Below, in pieces: positions 24,909 to 33,841 of a stretch of 64,000 nt of DNA. This DNA is from CBDHCC01 sp965261015. GTDB lineage: Bacteria > Pseudomonadota > Alphaproteobacteria > Sphingomonadales > Sphingomonadaceae. Where the stretch lies: assembly GCA_965261015.1 (NCBI GenBank), contig CBDHCC010000002.1, positions 496,001 through 560,000 on the forward strand, given 5' to 3'. Under the pieces are notes generated by a model. The model was given only the letters and a program-made list of their open reading frames with translations, made no database searches and had not been told where the DNA came from. The position numbers and the translations under genes were made by a program. Numbering within the stretch: the first letter of the stretch is position 1; each line of letters starts with the position of its first letter.

Positions 24909-27263
24909 ATGAAATTTGTAAGCGCAACGGTCCTTCTGGCGACCGCATCGACCGCCGGCTTGATGACATCCACTGCAGCATCGGCTCAGACGGCGGCCGA
25001 CGCCGAGACCGGGACGGCGGACGAAGTACCGCCTGCGGCGGACGCGACCGGAGTTGGTATTATCGTGACGGCGCAGCGGCGCGAACAGACGCTGCTCGAG
25101 GTTCCGCAGTCCATTTCTGTTGTCGAGGGGGCCACTCTAGAACGGCAGGAGGCGACGAGCTTTCAAGATTACGCCAAGCTGGTCCCCGGTCTCAACGTTA
25201 CTCAGACGACTCCCGGCTCTACTCGCCTGGTTCTGCGCGGCATTAACACGGGATCGGTCGCGTCGGCCGTCGCCGTCTATGTCGACGACGCACCGTTCGG
25301 ATCGAGCAGCGGCTTGGCCAACGCCGGTGTGCTGGCAGGCGATTTTGATACGTTCGACGTCGCGCGTGTCGAAGTGCTGCGCGGCCCCCAAGGGACGCTT
25401 TACGGCGCCAATGCCCTGAGCGGTGTTCTGAAGTTCGTCACCCGAGCACCGCAATTCGACGCGCTTTCGGTCCGCGCACGCGGCGGCGTGGAGTTCACGA
25501 AAGATGGCGGCACGGGGTATCAGGGCAACGCAGTGGTAAACGTGCCATTGGGCGACAGTTTGGCACTTCGTGGGAGTGGCTATTACCGTCGCAGTGCGGG
25601 CTTCATCGACGCGGTCGGCCGGGCGGGCTCCAATATCAATTCGGCCGAGAGCTATGGCGGTAGGGCGGCGCTCCTCTTCCAGCCAGTCACCCAATTGTCG
25701 GTGCGGCTGCTCGGTGTCTATCAGAATCTGGACGTCGGCTCTCCATCGTCCTTCGACGCCGATCCACTGACGCTGCAACCGGTGAATGCGACGAACAACG
25801 TGCGCAGTGGGCGTCGGACCCGGTTCGAGCGGATCGTCGAAGAGAACAAGTCAAGATATCGACTGGCAAATGGTGTGATCGAATACGATGCGGGTCCCGT
25901 TGCGCTCACCTCCGCCACGAGCTACAGCACGCTTAAGCGGCCGACATTGGGCGACTTTTCCAACAGCGGTCTACAACCACTCGTCAATTTGATTTACGCG
26001 CCCGCCGCGCCGAGGACCGTCAGCCTGGCGGTCACGAACGACATCAAGACAGACAAGTTCGCGCAAGAATTGCGTTTGAGTACCAGCTCATTGGGGCCAG
26101 TGGACCTCATCCTTGGCGGCTATTACACGGACGAGCGGTCCCGGATTACGCAGCGCGTCCTGCCATTCACCTTGGCAAACCAGCAGTTTATCAATCCAGC
26201 CATCAACGGAACTCCCTTTGGAGACTTGACAGAGTTCATCTTCGTTCAGCTGAACTCCAAGTACGAAGAGATTGCAGGCTTCGGCAGCGCGACCGTGCAC
26301 TTGGGCGACCGCTTCGATGTCGAGCTGGGTGGGCGCTATAGCCACAACAAACAGAGCTCGCGGCAATTCATCAACCAGCTCAATATGCCTTCGACAATCC
26401 GGGGTGCGTCATCCGAAGACGTGTTCACTTTCTCAATCGCCCCACGATTTGAAGTGAGTGATCGCGCGGCCGTCTACGCGCGCGTAGCGAAAGGTTATCG
26501 GCCCGGCGGCCCCAACGCTGCGCCTCCTGGCGCGCCGGCCGACTTCCCGTTTCAGTACAACGCGGACACGCTCATCAGCTACGAGGGCGGTTTTCGCGCG
26601 GAAACAGCGGACCGGACATTTGGCATTGACGCGTCCGCCTATTACCTCGACTGGAAGGATATCCAGATTATAACGGTCGTGGACACGAGCGTGGGGCCGT
26701 TCACCGCCAACGCCAATGGGCAGAAGGCGCGAAGCTACGGCGCGGAAGTCACCGGCACCGTGCGGCCGACACGCGGATTCTCGAACACGTTGAGCGTCGC
26801 CTACAACAATGCGCGACTTCGTGGTGATACGGCACCACCGGGCGGGGTGAACACGATTGGTGGCTTCGACGGGGATCGGCTGCCTTATGCGCCAGAGTGG
26901 ACGGCGACCTTCTCGTCCGACTACGAATTTTCGGTTGGTCCGACCGCGAAGGCGTTCGTGGGCGGCAATCTGGCGCTAAAGAGCGATCAGGCGACGGCGT
27001 TCGCGACGGCCTACCGTACCGCATTCGGACGTCGGTTGTTCATTGACGGGTACGAGACGGTGGATCTGCGCGCAGGTCTGGACTTCGATCGAATTACGCT
27101 AAAAGCTTATCTGAACAACGTGTTTGATTCAGGCGGGCTGACGAGTGCCAGCTTTAGCGCCAACGTATTTTCACCCGCCATTGGTGGGTCCGGACAGTCC
27201 TATGCCACGGCATCACCAATCCGGCCCCGCACGATCGGCGTGACCGCAGGCGTGTCCTTCTGA
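24909..27263 (+). CDS. TonB-dependent outer-membrane receptor
   Basis: 784 residues, complete. Signal peptide to about 26 (TVLLATASTAGLMTSTAASAQ). TonB-box-like GVGIIVTAQRREQTLLEVPQ is followed by a plug domain with QSISVVEGATLERQEATSFQDYAKLVPGLNV and VEVLRGPQGTLYG, then the beta-barrel ending in TIGVTAGVSF with a terminal Phe, as required for outer-membrane insertion. Layout is that of sphingomonad receptors of the iron/vitamin/oligomer type, about normal length. Position at the end of the D-peptide catabolic cluster suggests it imports peptides or muropeptide fragments; siderophore uptake is the alternative. A strong hairpin follows 8 bases after the stop. Confidence 0.88.
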   Translation: MKFVSATVLLATASTAGLMTSTAASAQTAADAETGTADEVPPAADATGVGIIVTAQRREQTLLEVPQSISVVEGATLERQEATSFQDYAKLVPGLNVTQTTPGSTRLVLRGINTGSVASAVAVYVDDAPFGSSSGLANAGVLAGDFDTFDVARVEVLRGPQGTLYGANALSGVLKFVTRAPQFDALSVRARGGVEFTKDGGTGYQGNAVVNVPLGDSLALRGSGYYRRSAGFIDAVGRAGSNINSAESYGGRAALLFQPVTQLSVRLLGVYQNLDVGSPSSFDADPLTLQPVNATNNVRSGRRTRFERIVEENKSRYRLANGVIEYDAGPVALTSATSYSTLKRPTLGDFSNSGLQPLVNLIYAPAAPRTVSLAVTNDIKTDKFAQELRLSTSSLGPVDLILGGYYTDERSRITQRVLPFTLANQQFINPAINGTPFGDLTEFIFVQLNSKYEEIAGFGSATVHLGDRFDVELGGRYSHNKQSSRQFINQLNMPSTIRGASSEDVFTFSIAPRFEVSDRAAVYARVAKGYRPGGPNAAPPGAPADFPFQYNADTLISYEGGFRAETADRTFGIDASAYYLDWKDIQIITVVDTSVGPFTANANGQKARSYGAEVTGTVRPTRGFSNTLSVAYNNARLRGDTAPPGGVNTIGGFDGDRLPYAPEWTATFSSDYEFSVGPTAKAFVGGNLALKSDQATAFATAYRTAFGRRLFIDGYETVDLRAGLDFDRITLKAYLNNVFDSGGLTSASFSANVFSPAIGGSGQSYATASPIRPRTIGVTAGVSF

Positions 27264-27270
27264 CGGTAGA

Positions 27271-27304
27271 AGGGAAGGCGCAAAAGCTTTTTGTGACCTT
27301 CCCT
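27271..27304 (+). terminator. Hairpin after the TonB receptor gene, probable terminator
   Basis: Inverted repeat AGGGAAGG (27271-27278) / CCTTCCCT (27297-27304) enclosing a second paired element CAAAA-GC-TTTTTG. It starts 7 bases after the stop codon. No long T tract follows, so intrinsic termination may be incomplete, or the structure may protect the 3' end. Confidence 0.5.
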
Positions 27305-27695
27305 AAGCGGTCGAGAGCACTAGCGAGTGCGCGGCGACGTTAGCTCTAACGCCAGCGACACACAGCGTATTGTCTGCAATTTGCTTGCTTAACGCGACTT
27401 AATATGCACCGATTGTTCGTAGGCTTCGAAACACTTCTACCTCAACCTCAAATTGTGTTTTATCAATCAGAAGGTGTGATGTGTCGGCAGTTCTGGACGG
27501 CGTTCAGCACCGCTTCTCGTCGACTGAAGGGCTGCTCTCCTCGCCAGCACGCGCGTGCGAAACCATGGGCGAGCCCGGCTCCTCCGTGGGTGGCTACCGC
27601 ACTCAGCCGCCCCTCTCATAGAGGTTGTCCGAAACGGTAAAGAAGCGAAGTCTGCTACAACCCCCCGCGAGGCACGCACCTCAACCAGCTTCGCC
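27305..27695. other. Intergenic stretch between convergent genes, no gene seen
   Basis: About 390 bases between the receptor hairpin and the end of the quinone-oxidoreductase-like gene. Composition is less GC-rich than the flanks. The small frames present have no motif. Nothing else recognised. Confidence 0.35.
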
Positions 27696-28694
27696 TCAGC
27701 TGCGATCGGAGGAGCGGGTAAGCACAACAATTTTCCCGTGGGCCCGGTTCTCTTCCATCGTTCTGTGCGCTTCGACAATGTCGTCCATTGCGAACACTCG
27801 TCCGATCGTGATCGGCAGGCTGCCGTCGGCGACCTGATCGATTAGGTTCTGCATTGGCATCCCGGTGAAGTCGCTGACGCCGCCGGTGTAGGTGGTGAGG
27901 CCGACGGCGGTTGGGATCGCCTCCATCGGGCTGAAATCCTTGGTCGCCCACTCGTTGCCGACCATCCCGGTCATGCACACGATCCCAGGCTCACGCGCCG
28001 CACGGAGCGAGTCCTTCAGCGTCTTCGTGCCAACCAGTTCGAGCACCTTGTCGGCACCTTCGTCCCACTCCGCGCGCACCCGATCGGCAATGTTGCCGTC
28101 GTCGAGGAAGAAGTGGTCGGCGCCCGCTTCGCGTAGCTGCGGCTCGCTGTCGGGCCGGCGCGACGTGGACGCCACCTTCGCGCCCTTTGACTTGGCGATC
28201 GCCGCGGCCGCCAAGCCGACGGAGGTGGTGCCGCCCCGGATCAGGAGCCGTTCGCCGCTCTTCAGTCTTAGCGCGCGGTGAAGCGAGCCCCAGGCTGCCT
28301 GCAGCATCTCCGGCAATGCGCCGAGCGTCTTCCACGGCAGGTCCGTCCGGAACGCCTGCACTTGGCCGGCGCGCACCATCGTGTATTCGGCATAGCCACC
28401 ATCAAAGTCGCGGCCCATGCCGCCCATGACGGTGGCTACCGTGGTGCCCACCTCAAACTCGCCGCCAGGCGCGGCCGCGACCGTGCCGACCGCTTCAATA
28501 CCCAAGACGCGGGGTAGGTCGACGTCGGGCGACAGACCTTGCCGCGTGAACAGTTCAGAGCGGTTCAGCCCGAACGCTTCCACCCGTATCAGCACCTGGC
28601 CCGGTTCGGGCGATGGGATCGGCAGCCGCTCGAGCTTGAGTACGTCCGGTCCACCCGGCTCGTGCATCACAATGGCTCGCATGGTGTCAGACAT
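27696..28694 (-). CDS. Zinc-independent alcohol dehydrogenase / quinone oxidoreductase (MDR family)
   Basis: 332 residues from the ATG at 28694 (MSDTMRAIVMHEPGGPDVLKLERL), the standard opening of quinone-oxidoreductase-like MDR proteins; longer in-frame starts lack support. The GroES-like domain covers ~1-125 (GQVLIRVEAFGLNRSELFTRQG, GIEAVGTVAAAPGGEF). The nucleotide-binding domain has LLIRGGTTSVGLAAAAIAKSKGAKVASTSRR with the GTTSVG loop around 155, and the C-terminus includes IGRVFAMDDIVEAHRTMEENRAHGKIVV. Structural zinc cysteines are absent. Expected reaction: NADPH-dependent reduction of quinones or enones. Upstream lies an SDR remnant on the same strand. Confidence 0.85.
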   Translation of the reverse strand: MSDTMRAIVMHEPGGPDVLKLERLPIPSPEPGQVLIRVEAFGLNRSELFTRQGLSPDVDLPRVLGIEAVGTVAAAPGGEFEVGTTVATVMGGMGRDFDGGYAEYTMVRAGQVQAFRTDLPWKTLGALPEMLQAAWGSLHRALRLKSGERLLIRGGTTSVGLAAAAIAKSKGAKVASTSRRPDSEPQLREAGADHFFLDDGNIADRVRAEWDEGADKVLELVGTKTLKDSLRAAREPGIVCMTGMVGNEWATKDFSPMEAIPTAVGLTTYTGGVSDFTGMPMQNLIDQVADGSLPITIGRVFAMDDIVEAHRTMEENRAHGKIVVLTRSSDRS

Positions 28695-28901
28695 TTGCAG
28701 GCTCCAAATAGGCCAACGATGGTTGGCGCTTTCGTACGCAACTTGTGCGCGCGTTGACATCACCTTGAGTCGTTTCCCAGAGCTGCGCTTCCAGAAAGAG
28801 CGCGCTTTCGAAGCTACGGTAATGCGGGCTGCCGTTCAGGGGGTGTCTGCACTCGGGGCAACACCTCCCAAGCCGTGATCCTGATCCCGGTCACCAGATC
28901 G

Positions 28902-29421
28902 CTAAAGAACTGCCGGATTGATCATGGCGGGCGGCCAAGCGTCCGATATCTCATGAAAATTCAAGTCGTTGAGGTCGATGTCCGACCGGCGATGGTCGGC
29001 CGACGAGACACATACGACCCGACCGCCGGCGGATAGGAGCGGGACGATCCGGTTGATCAGCGCAAAATGCCCGAGGTGATTGGTGCCGAACTGCATCTCA
29101 AAACTGTCCGCAGTGATCCGCTTCGGTCCAGCCATGACCCAGGCGTTCGCGACGATCGCGTCGAGCGGTTTGCCCTCGGCACGAACCCCCTCCGCACACG
29201 CCCGCGTACTCGCTGGCAATGCGGGATCGAGCTTTACCATTTCCAAACTACCAGGTTGCGAAGGCGCGGGGCGGATTTCTTTGGCCGCGTTGTTGGCTTT
29301 TTACATTTCCCGTGCGGTGCCGATTACATGGACATCATGGGCGACGAGCGTGCGGGAATCTCCTATCCCATTCCCCAGGAGACACCCCCGTGACGAGAAC
29401 ACGCTTGCCGCGCAGGTCCAT
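28902..29421 (-). pseudogene. Decayed short-chain dehydrogenase/reductase gene
   Basis: Begins as a normal SDR at ATG 29421 with AAGGA upstream (MDLRGKRVLVTGVSPG). A one-base insertion in the CCCC run at 29373-29376 then shifts the frame. In the next frame it continues NGIGDSRTLVAHDVHVIGTAREM, followed by an in-frame stop (29301-29303), then KANNAAKEIRP and the readable remainder through LDAIVANAWVMAGPKRI, FGTNHLGHFALINRIVPLLSAGGRVVCVSSADHR. The usual NAGVM reads NAWVM. Translation ends before the YxxxK catalytic pair, so the C-terminal half is also missing. It is therefore non-functional by three independent lesions. The intact family member would be an NAD(P)-dependent oxidoreductase of the retinol-dehydrogenase type. 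Confidence 0.8.
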
Positions 29422-29856
29422 TCCTTCATCTTATACCTGCACTTCCGACGCGCGGTGCAATAATAGAGGAGGTTTATCGGCGCGAGGTCAAGCATTTGGC
29501 GACGTGCGCGTCAGGCTTGTTCGAAACCGTGCCTCCCGGAGACGCGCTCCAAATTCGACTCAGATTTGCAGTAGACTATCGCGACGCAAAATATCATTGC
29601 GCCTGCCATCACCTCGACGGAGATTTACAGTGTCTCCGGCGTGCGCATCGCCGACGCGCTATTCGGACTTATTCAACCGCGCTCGCGAGGCCGGAGACAT
29701 CCGCAGCCTGACGATGTCCTGCGCGCGCTCGTCCGCTTTACCTACGGCCATTACGGCCCAAGCTGGCAAGCCAGCCCTTTGCGTCTGATCGACATTCTGA
29801 TGGATTAGTTGCGGCGGTGAACCCGTTGTGAGCGCGAACTGGGACTGTCGTCTGAC
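29422..29856. other. Stretch between SDR remnant and HxlR gene, no confident gene
   Basis: About 435 bases. A plus-strand open stretch from 29575 to the stop at 29806-29808 reads as a plausible protein tail (SGVRIADALFGLIQP, LVRFTYGHYGPSWQ) but lacks a convincing start and I do not recognise it; it may be another gene remnant. No RNA gene seen. Confidence 0.35.
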
Positions 29857-30264
29857 TTACGCACGCACTCGGCCACCCTGTCGAGCGAGCGGGGGGTCGG
29901 CGACGGCAGCGGCATCGTATAGCAGCCGCGCGTCCGTGATCGCCTCCCGGTGCGCGGACGCCCAATCGGCAAGCATTGCCAAGGGCACGGTGAGCGACTG
30001 GCCAAGCGGCGTCAACGCGTAGTCTACCCGCGGCGGGATGGTCGCGAAGGCAGTGCGGCTGACCACGCCATCACGCTGTAGGCCACGGAGTGTCAGCGTC
30101 AGCATTCGATGCGAGACGCCCGGAATGGCGCGCATCAACGCGTTGAACCGCATCGCCTCGGCTTGCGAGAGGTGACCGACCACCATCACTGCCCATTTGT
30201 CCGCAATCCGATCGATGATCTCGCCGAGAGCCCGGCACTCGGTGGCCGCAGCGGGTGACGCCAT
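29857..30264 (-). CDS. HxlR-family transcriptional regulator
   Basis: 135 residues from the ATG at 30264, which has AAGGG at 7 bases; earlier in-frame ATGs at 30279 and 30309 lack this. Winged helix of the HxlR type: CRALGEIIDRIADKWAVMVVGHL (the Cys and WxV pattern of the family), then FNALMRAIPGVSHRMLTLTLRGLQRDGVVSRTAFATIPPRVDYALTPLG. HxlR proteins are dimeric and often respond to aldehydes, quinones or redox stress, some through the N-terminal Cys. It is divergent from the hydrolase-reductase-OYE gene set at 30363-33070 with a short shared promoter region, so it most likely controls that set. Confidence 0.85.
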   Translation of the reverse strand: MASPAAATECRALGEIIDRIADKWAVMVVGHLSQAEAMRFNALMRAIPGVSHRMLTLTLRGLQRDGVVSRTAFATIPPRVDYALTPLGQSLTVPLAMLADWASAHREAITDARLLYDAAAVADPPLARQGGRVRA

Positions 30265-30362
30265 GGGCTGGCCCTTCATCTGACAGGTACAGCGATGTGC
30301 GTGACGCACAGCCCCGTGCGTTCTTGGCGAGAGTCCTTCATCGGCTTATTTCTAAGCACATA

Positions 30363-31286
30363 ATGTTCGTAGCGAAAGAACCGATCATGCCATCGTCTCC
30401 GCCTCCGGGTAGCTCCATCCCGGATGCGCCCTTGTTGCGCCATGAGTTTGCCGTCACCAACGGAACACGCCTGCACTACGTAACCGGCGGCAACGGCCCT
30501 GCAGTGGTGCTGCTGCACGGCTATCCTTATACATGGGAGGTATGGAAGCCGCTGCTGCCGCTGCTGGTTGAGGCCGGCTATACGGTGATCGCGCCCGATC
30601 TACGCGGGTTCGGCTTTTCCGACAAGCCGGAGGACGGCTACGATAAGGTAACGGTCGCCGAAGATGTGCGGGAGATCGTGCAGTCGCTAGGACTCGAGCG
30701 CATCCGCCTTGTTGGTGCCGATATCGGGGCGATGGTCGCCTACGCTTATGCCTCGCGTCACCCGAAGGAGGTGGAGCGGTTTGTCTTCGCGGAGTCGCTG
30801 ATCCCCGGCTTCGGGCTGGAGGAGCTGATGAACCCCGCTACCGGCGGCTACTGGCATTTCGGCTTCCACGCGCAGGTCGAAATTGCCACCATGCTGACCG
30901 CCGGGCGCGAAGCGGATTATCTGCTACCCTGGTATGCCATGACGTCGGTCGACCCATCGGCAGGCGAGATCGCAGCTCAACGATTCCTCCCTTTCTACCG
31001 GGCGCCTGGCGGGATGCGCGCCGGCTTTCGCCATTATGAAACGATGGTCGAGGACGGTCGCGCCAACCGCGCACAGTTCCAAGGACCGCTGCCGATGCCG
31101 ACACTCGTCCTTAGCGGGGAGCGCGGCATTCCGCAGGCGCAGACCTTGGCCTGCGTCGAGCAGGTCGCGGCTGATATCGAGCACGATCTCGTGCCGGATG
31201 CCGGCCACACCTTTGCCAGCGACAATGCCCAATGGACGGCCGCACGTCTGATCCGCTTTTTCGGGCATGAGGGAGAGGCGGCATGA
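30363..31286 (+). CDS. Alpha/beta hydrolase, epoxide-hydrolase-like
   Basis: 307 residues from the ATG at 30363; a second ATG at 30387 is equally possible and neither has a clear ribosome binding site. Core motifs: oxyanion-region LLHGYPYTWEVW, DLRGFGFSDKP, nucleophile elbow VGADIGA with Asp120, and the C-terminal PDAGHTFASDN with the catalytic His. An Asp nucleophile is the mark of epoxide hydrolases and haloalkane dehalogenases rather than serine esterases. No signal peptide: cytoplasmic. It overlaps the next gene by 4 bases (ATGA), forming an operon with an NAD(P)-binding protein and an Old Yellow Enzyme, which suggests detoxification of reactive electrophiles. Confidence 0.85.
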   Translation: MFVAKEPIMPSSPPPGSSIPDAPLLRHEFAVTNGTRLHYVTGGNGPAVVLLHGYPYTWEVWKPLLPLLVEAGYTVIAPDLRGFGFSDKPEDGYDKVTVAEDVREIVQSLGLERIRLVGADIGAMVAYAYASRHPKEVERFVFAESLIPGFGLEELMNPATGGYWHFGFHAQVEIATMLTAGREADYLLPWYAMTSVDPSAGEIAAQRFLPFYRAPGGMRAGFRHYETMVEDGRANRAQFQGPLPMPTLVLSGERGIPQAQTLACVEQVAADIEHDLVPDAGHTFASDNAQWTAARLIRFFGHEGEAA

Positions 31287-31939
31287 AGGTTGCCGTCCTT
31301 GCCGCGACCGGCAGCACCGGATCGCTCGTCATCGACAAGCTGATGGCCGAAGGACACGAGGTCGTCGCCGTGGCGCGCTCTTCGGCCCCGCCGCGCTCGC
31401 CGGCATCCCGCTTCTCCTCGTGCAAGGGCGACCTCACCAACGTCGCCTTCCTGCGGCAGGCGATCGAGGGATGCGATGCGATCATCTCCTGCCTGGGCCA
31501 GACCCGTGCGTCGAAGAGCCTGTTCGCCAGGCGCGTCTCGCCACCTGACATCCTTTACCGCGTCGCCGCCGCCACTCTCGCCGCGATCGGCGACGGCCCG
31601 CAACACCTCATCTACATGAGCGCCTTTGGTGTTGGCGACGACCTGAAGCGCCATGCACTCTTCTTTCGCATCATCCTTCGCCTCAGCAGCCTTCACGACG
31701 CCTATCTTGACCACGCCCAAGCCGAGGCGGCGATCCGAGCGTCATCCGCTCGGTGGACGATCGTGCGGCCGCCGGGCCTCACCGACAAGGACGAGGAGGT
31801 TCCGCTGGTCGATAAGAGTGAGCGCTGGTCCTCCTTCGAAACTGCTTCCAAACGCTCGGTCGCGACCTTTCTCGTCCAATGCGCCGAGCGTGTCGCTCCG
31901 CTTAGCCGCACCATCACCATCGGCAAAGCCGACAAGTAG
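31283..31939 (+). CDS. NAD(P)-binding NmrA/atypical SDR family protein
   Basis: 218 residues. N-terminal Rossmann motif AATGSTGSLVIDKLMAEGHEVVAVAR (GxxGxxG at ~9-14), acidic patch GDLTN, then GCDAIISCLGQ and IYMSAFGVGD, and WTIVRPPGLTD near 160: the pattern of NmrA-like/atypical short-chain dehydrogenases that bind NAD(P)H. Length is typical of the single-domain members. The start overlaps the epoxide-hydrolase-like gene by 4 bases, and the Old Yellow Enzyme gene follows after 45 bases. Probably a reductase or redox-sensing protein; substrate unknown. Confidence 0.8.
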   Translation: MKVAVLAATGSTGSLVIDKLMAEGHEVVAVARSSAPPRSPASRFSSCKGDLTNVAFLRQAIEGCDAIISCLGQTRASKSLFARRVSPPDILYRVAAATLAAIGDGPQHLIYMSAFGVGDDLKRHALFFRIILRLSSLHDAYLDHAQAEAAIRASSARWTIVRPPGLTDKDEEVPLVDKSERWSSFETASKRSVATFLVQCAERVAPLSRTITIGKADK

Positions 31940-31984
31940 GCTGCGTCGCGACATTCCTCCCACTACCCGGATGTGAAGCTATTC

Positions 31985-33070
31985 ATGACTCATCTCTTCG
32001 ACTCCTACGATCTTCATGGCGTGCTGCTCGCCAATCGCATGGTGATGGCGCCCATGACCCGCACTCGCGCCGATGAAGGCGGAGTGCCGAACGCGCTGAT
32101 GCGAGAATATTACGTCCAGCGCGCCTCCGCCGGCCTGATCGTGACCGAATGCACTGCCATAGGTGAGGACAGCGCCGGGATCATCCACGCGCCCGGCATC
32201 TACTCCGAGGAGCAGGTTGCCGGCTGGCGGCCAGTGACGGACGGCGTCCATGCCGCTGGTGGGCGCATCTTCCTCCAGGTCTGGCATTGCGGCCGTATCT
32301 CCCATTCCAGCCTGCAGCCGGACGGCGAACTCCCGGTCGCCCCGTCCGCAGTGGCGGCTTCGGGCACGATTTTTACCTCGGACGGGCCGCAGCCGTTCGA
32401 GACACCGCGAGCGCTCGACCGGGCCGAGATCGCGCCGATCATCGAAGCATTCGGCCGAGCGGCAGCGAACGCGCGGCTTGCCGGATTCGACGGTGTCGAG
32501 CTGCACGGCGCGTTCGGCTACCTTGTCGATCAGTTTCTTCAGGACGGCACCAACCAGCGTACTGACGATTACGGCGGCTCCGTCGCGAACCGCGCGCGCT
32601 TCCTGCTTGAGGTCGTTGACGCGATGTCGACCGCTTGGTCGGCCAACCGCATCGGGGTGAAGCTCTCGCCATCTTCGCGCTTCTATGGCCAATCGGACAC
32701 AAACGCGCTGGAGACATTCTCCCACGCCGCGAGGGAGCTCGATATGCGCCAGATTGCCTACCTGCACATGATGGAGCCCAACGAGCAGGACCTGGCGACC
32801 GGCACTGTTCAGATCCACCAGACAACGAACGCGCTTCGTCCGTTTTTTTCAGGGCCTATCATCACCAACGGCGGCTATAACAAGGAGCGAGCCAAGGCCG
32901 CGATCGACGCCGGCACCGCGGAGCTTGTGTCGTTCGGCGTCCCTTACATCGCAAACCCGGACCTGGTCCGACGCTTCAAGAACGGTGCGAATCTCGCCGC
33001 GCCCGATCCGTCCACCTTTTATGGCACCGGGCCGAAAGGCTATATCGATTTCCCGCCGCTAGAGGGATGA
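31985..33070 (+). CDS. Old Yellow Enzyme-family alkene reductase (NemA-like)
   Basis: 361 residues from the ATG at 31985; a GTG four codons upstream is possible. FMN-barrel motifs: MVMAPMTRTRADEGGVPNALM, LQVWHCGRISH, PVAPSAV, DGTNQRTDDYGGSVANRARFLLEVVDA, FSGPIITNGGYNKERA and YIANPDLVRRF. The substrate-binding pair of the family, H-x-x-N or H-x-x-H in the HGANGYL segment, reads HGAFGYL here, i.e. His174 followed by Phe177 instead of Asn/His. Old Yellow Enzymes reduce activated C=C bonds, nitrate esters and nitroaromatics with NADPH. Third gene of the HxlR-linked set. The Phe substitution may change substrate polarity or weaken carbonyl activation. Confidence 0.88.
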   Translation: MTHLFDSYDLHGVLLANRMVMAPMTRTRADEGGVPNALMREYYVQRASAGLIVTECTAIGEDSAGIIHAPGIYSEEQVAGWRPVTDGVHAAGGRIFLQVWHCGRISHSSLQPDGELPVAPSAVAASGTIFTSDGPQPFETPRALDRAEIAPIIEAFGRAAANARLAGFDGVELHGAFGYLVDQFLQDGTNQRTDDYGGSVANRARFLLEVVDAMSTAWSANRIGVKLSPSSRFYGQSDTNALETFSHAARELDMRQIAYLHMMEPNEQDLATGTVQIHQTTNALRPFFSGPIITNGGYNKERAKAAIDAGTAELVSFGVPYIANPDLVRRFKNGANLAAPDPSTFYGTGPKGYIDFPPLEG

Positions 33071-33359
33071 CGAGGGCGTGGAGGTTATCTCTTATTCTCT
33101 AATTGTAATGACCTGGAATGATGATCGGTTAGACGCGGGATTGTACGCCCGGTCTGGTGCCGGTCTGGTAAGGCGGACGACCTCGAAACGTGATCTTCAA
33201 AGCTAGTTCGTGCACCTTTCGCGGTTTTAAGGTGTTCTCGGGAGCGCCTTTCAAGGCATGGTTTCTACTGTTGAATAAAAACGGAGTTCAATGATACTAT
33301 CAAGAACTATTGCATTAGTTCAAGCCTTATTTATATGAAAGCGGATTAGCAGGTAACGA

Positions 33360-33695
33360 TCAAATGACGATATCCTCCGCAGACACAATCCGGCCGTAAT
33401 TAGACAGATCCATGAAGTTCTCGTGATCGGGATTGACCTTTTCGAGGAAGTTCGACGAGAAGTAGAGTGCGTCCATATCGGCCATGCTGTCGAACCACCC
33501 TTCGACAACACAGTCGTAATCCGGGCCCGAGTAGCCGGGTGCCGGGACTGGATAGGAGACGACGAAGCGGCGGATGTAGCGGCGCGCCTCCGGGATTGAC
33601 ATGAGGAGCGGTCGGTGGATGTCGCGCTGGTAACGGACGAATTCATCGTGGCTCATGCCCTCGCGACGTTTAATCGTGATGATCATTTTTATCAT
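33360..33695 (-). CDS. EthD-domain protein
   Basis: 111 residues forming a single ferredoxin-like alpha/beta barrel domain of the EthD type: MIKMIITIKRREGMSHDEFVRYQRDIHRPL (conserved RxxGxSxxEF and His), RRFVVSYPVP, DCVVEGWFDSMADM and a C-terminal NFMDLSNYGRIVSAEDIVI. Proteins of this fold dimerise and act as small decarboxylases, monooxygenases or accessory factors, some in ether or aromatic degradation. It is divergent from the AraC-family gene, with about 146 bp between starts, suggesting that the AraC protein controls it. Preceded by a 289-bp AT-richer gap (33071-33359) with no gene. Confidence 0.75.
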   Translation of the reverse strand: MIKMIITIKRREGMSHDEFVRYQRDIHRPLLMSIPEARRYIRRFVVSYPVPAPGYSGPDYDCVVEGWFDSMADMDALYFSSNFLEKVNPDHENFMDLSNYGRIVSAEDIVI

Positions 33696-33841
33696 AAACT
33701 GCCTTTCTCTTTCGCCGACCGCGCCGCTGGTGCTGGGTGACTGGTTTCTCCACTCTGCCCGACGATGGCCTGGTAGGAAGTAGGCAAGCGAAATTGCATG
33801 ATCTATGCGCCGGAGTGCCTACTTCTTTTGAGATCGTCCCA

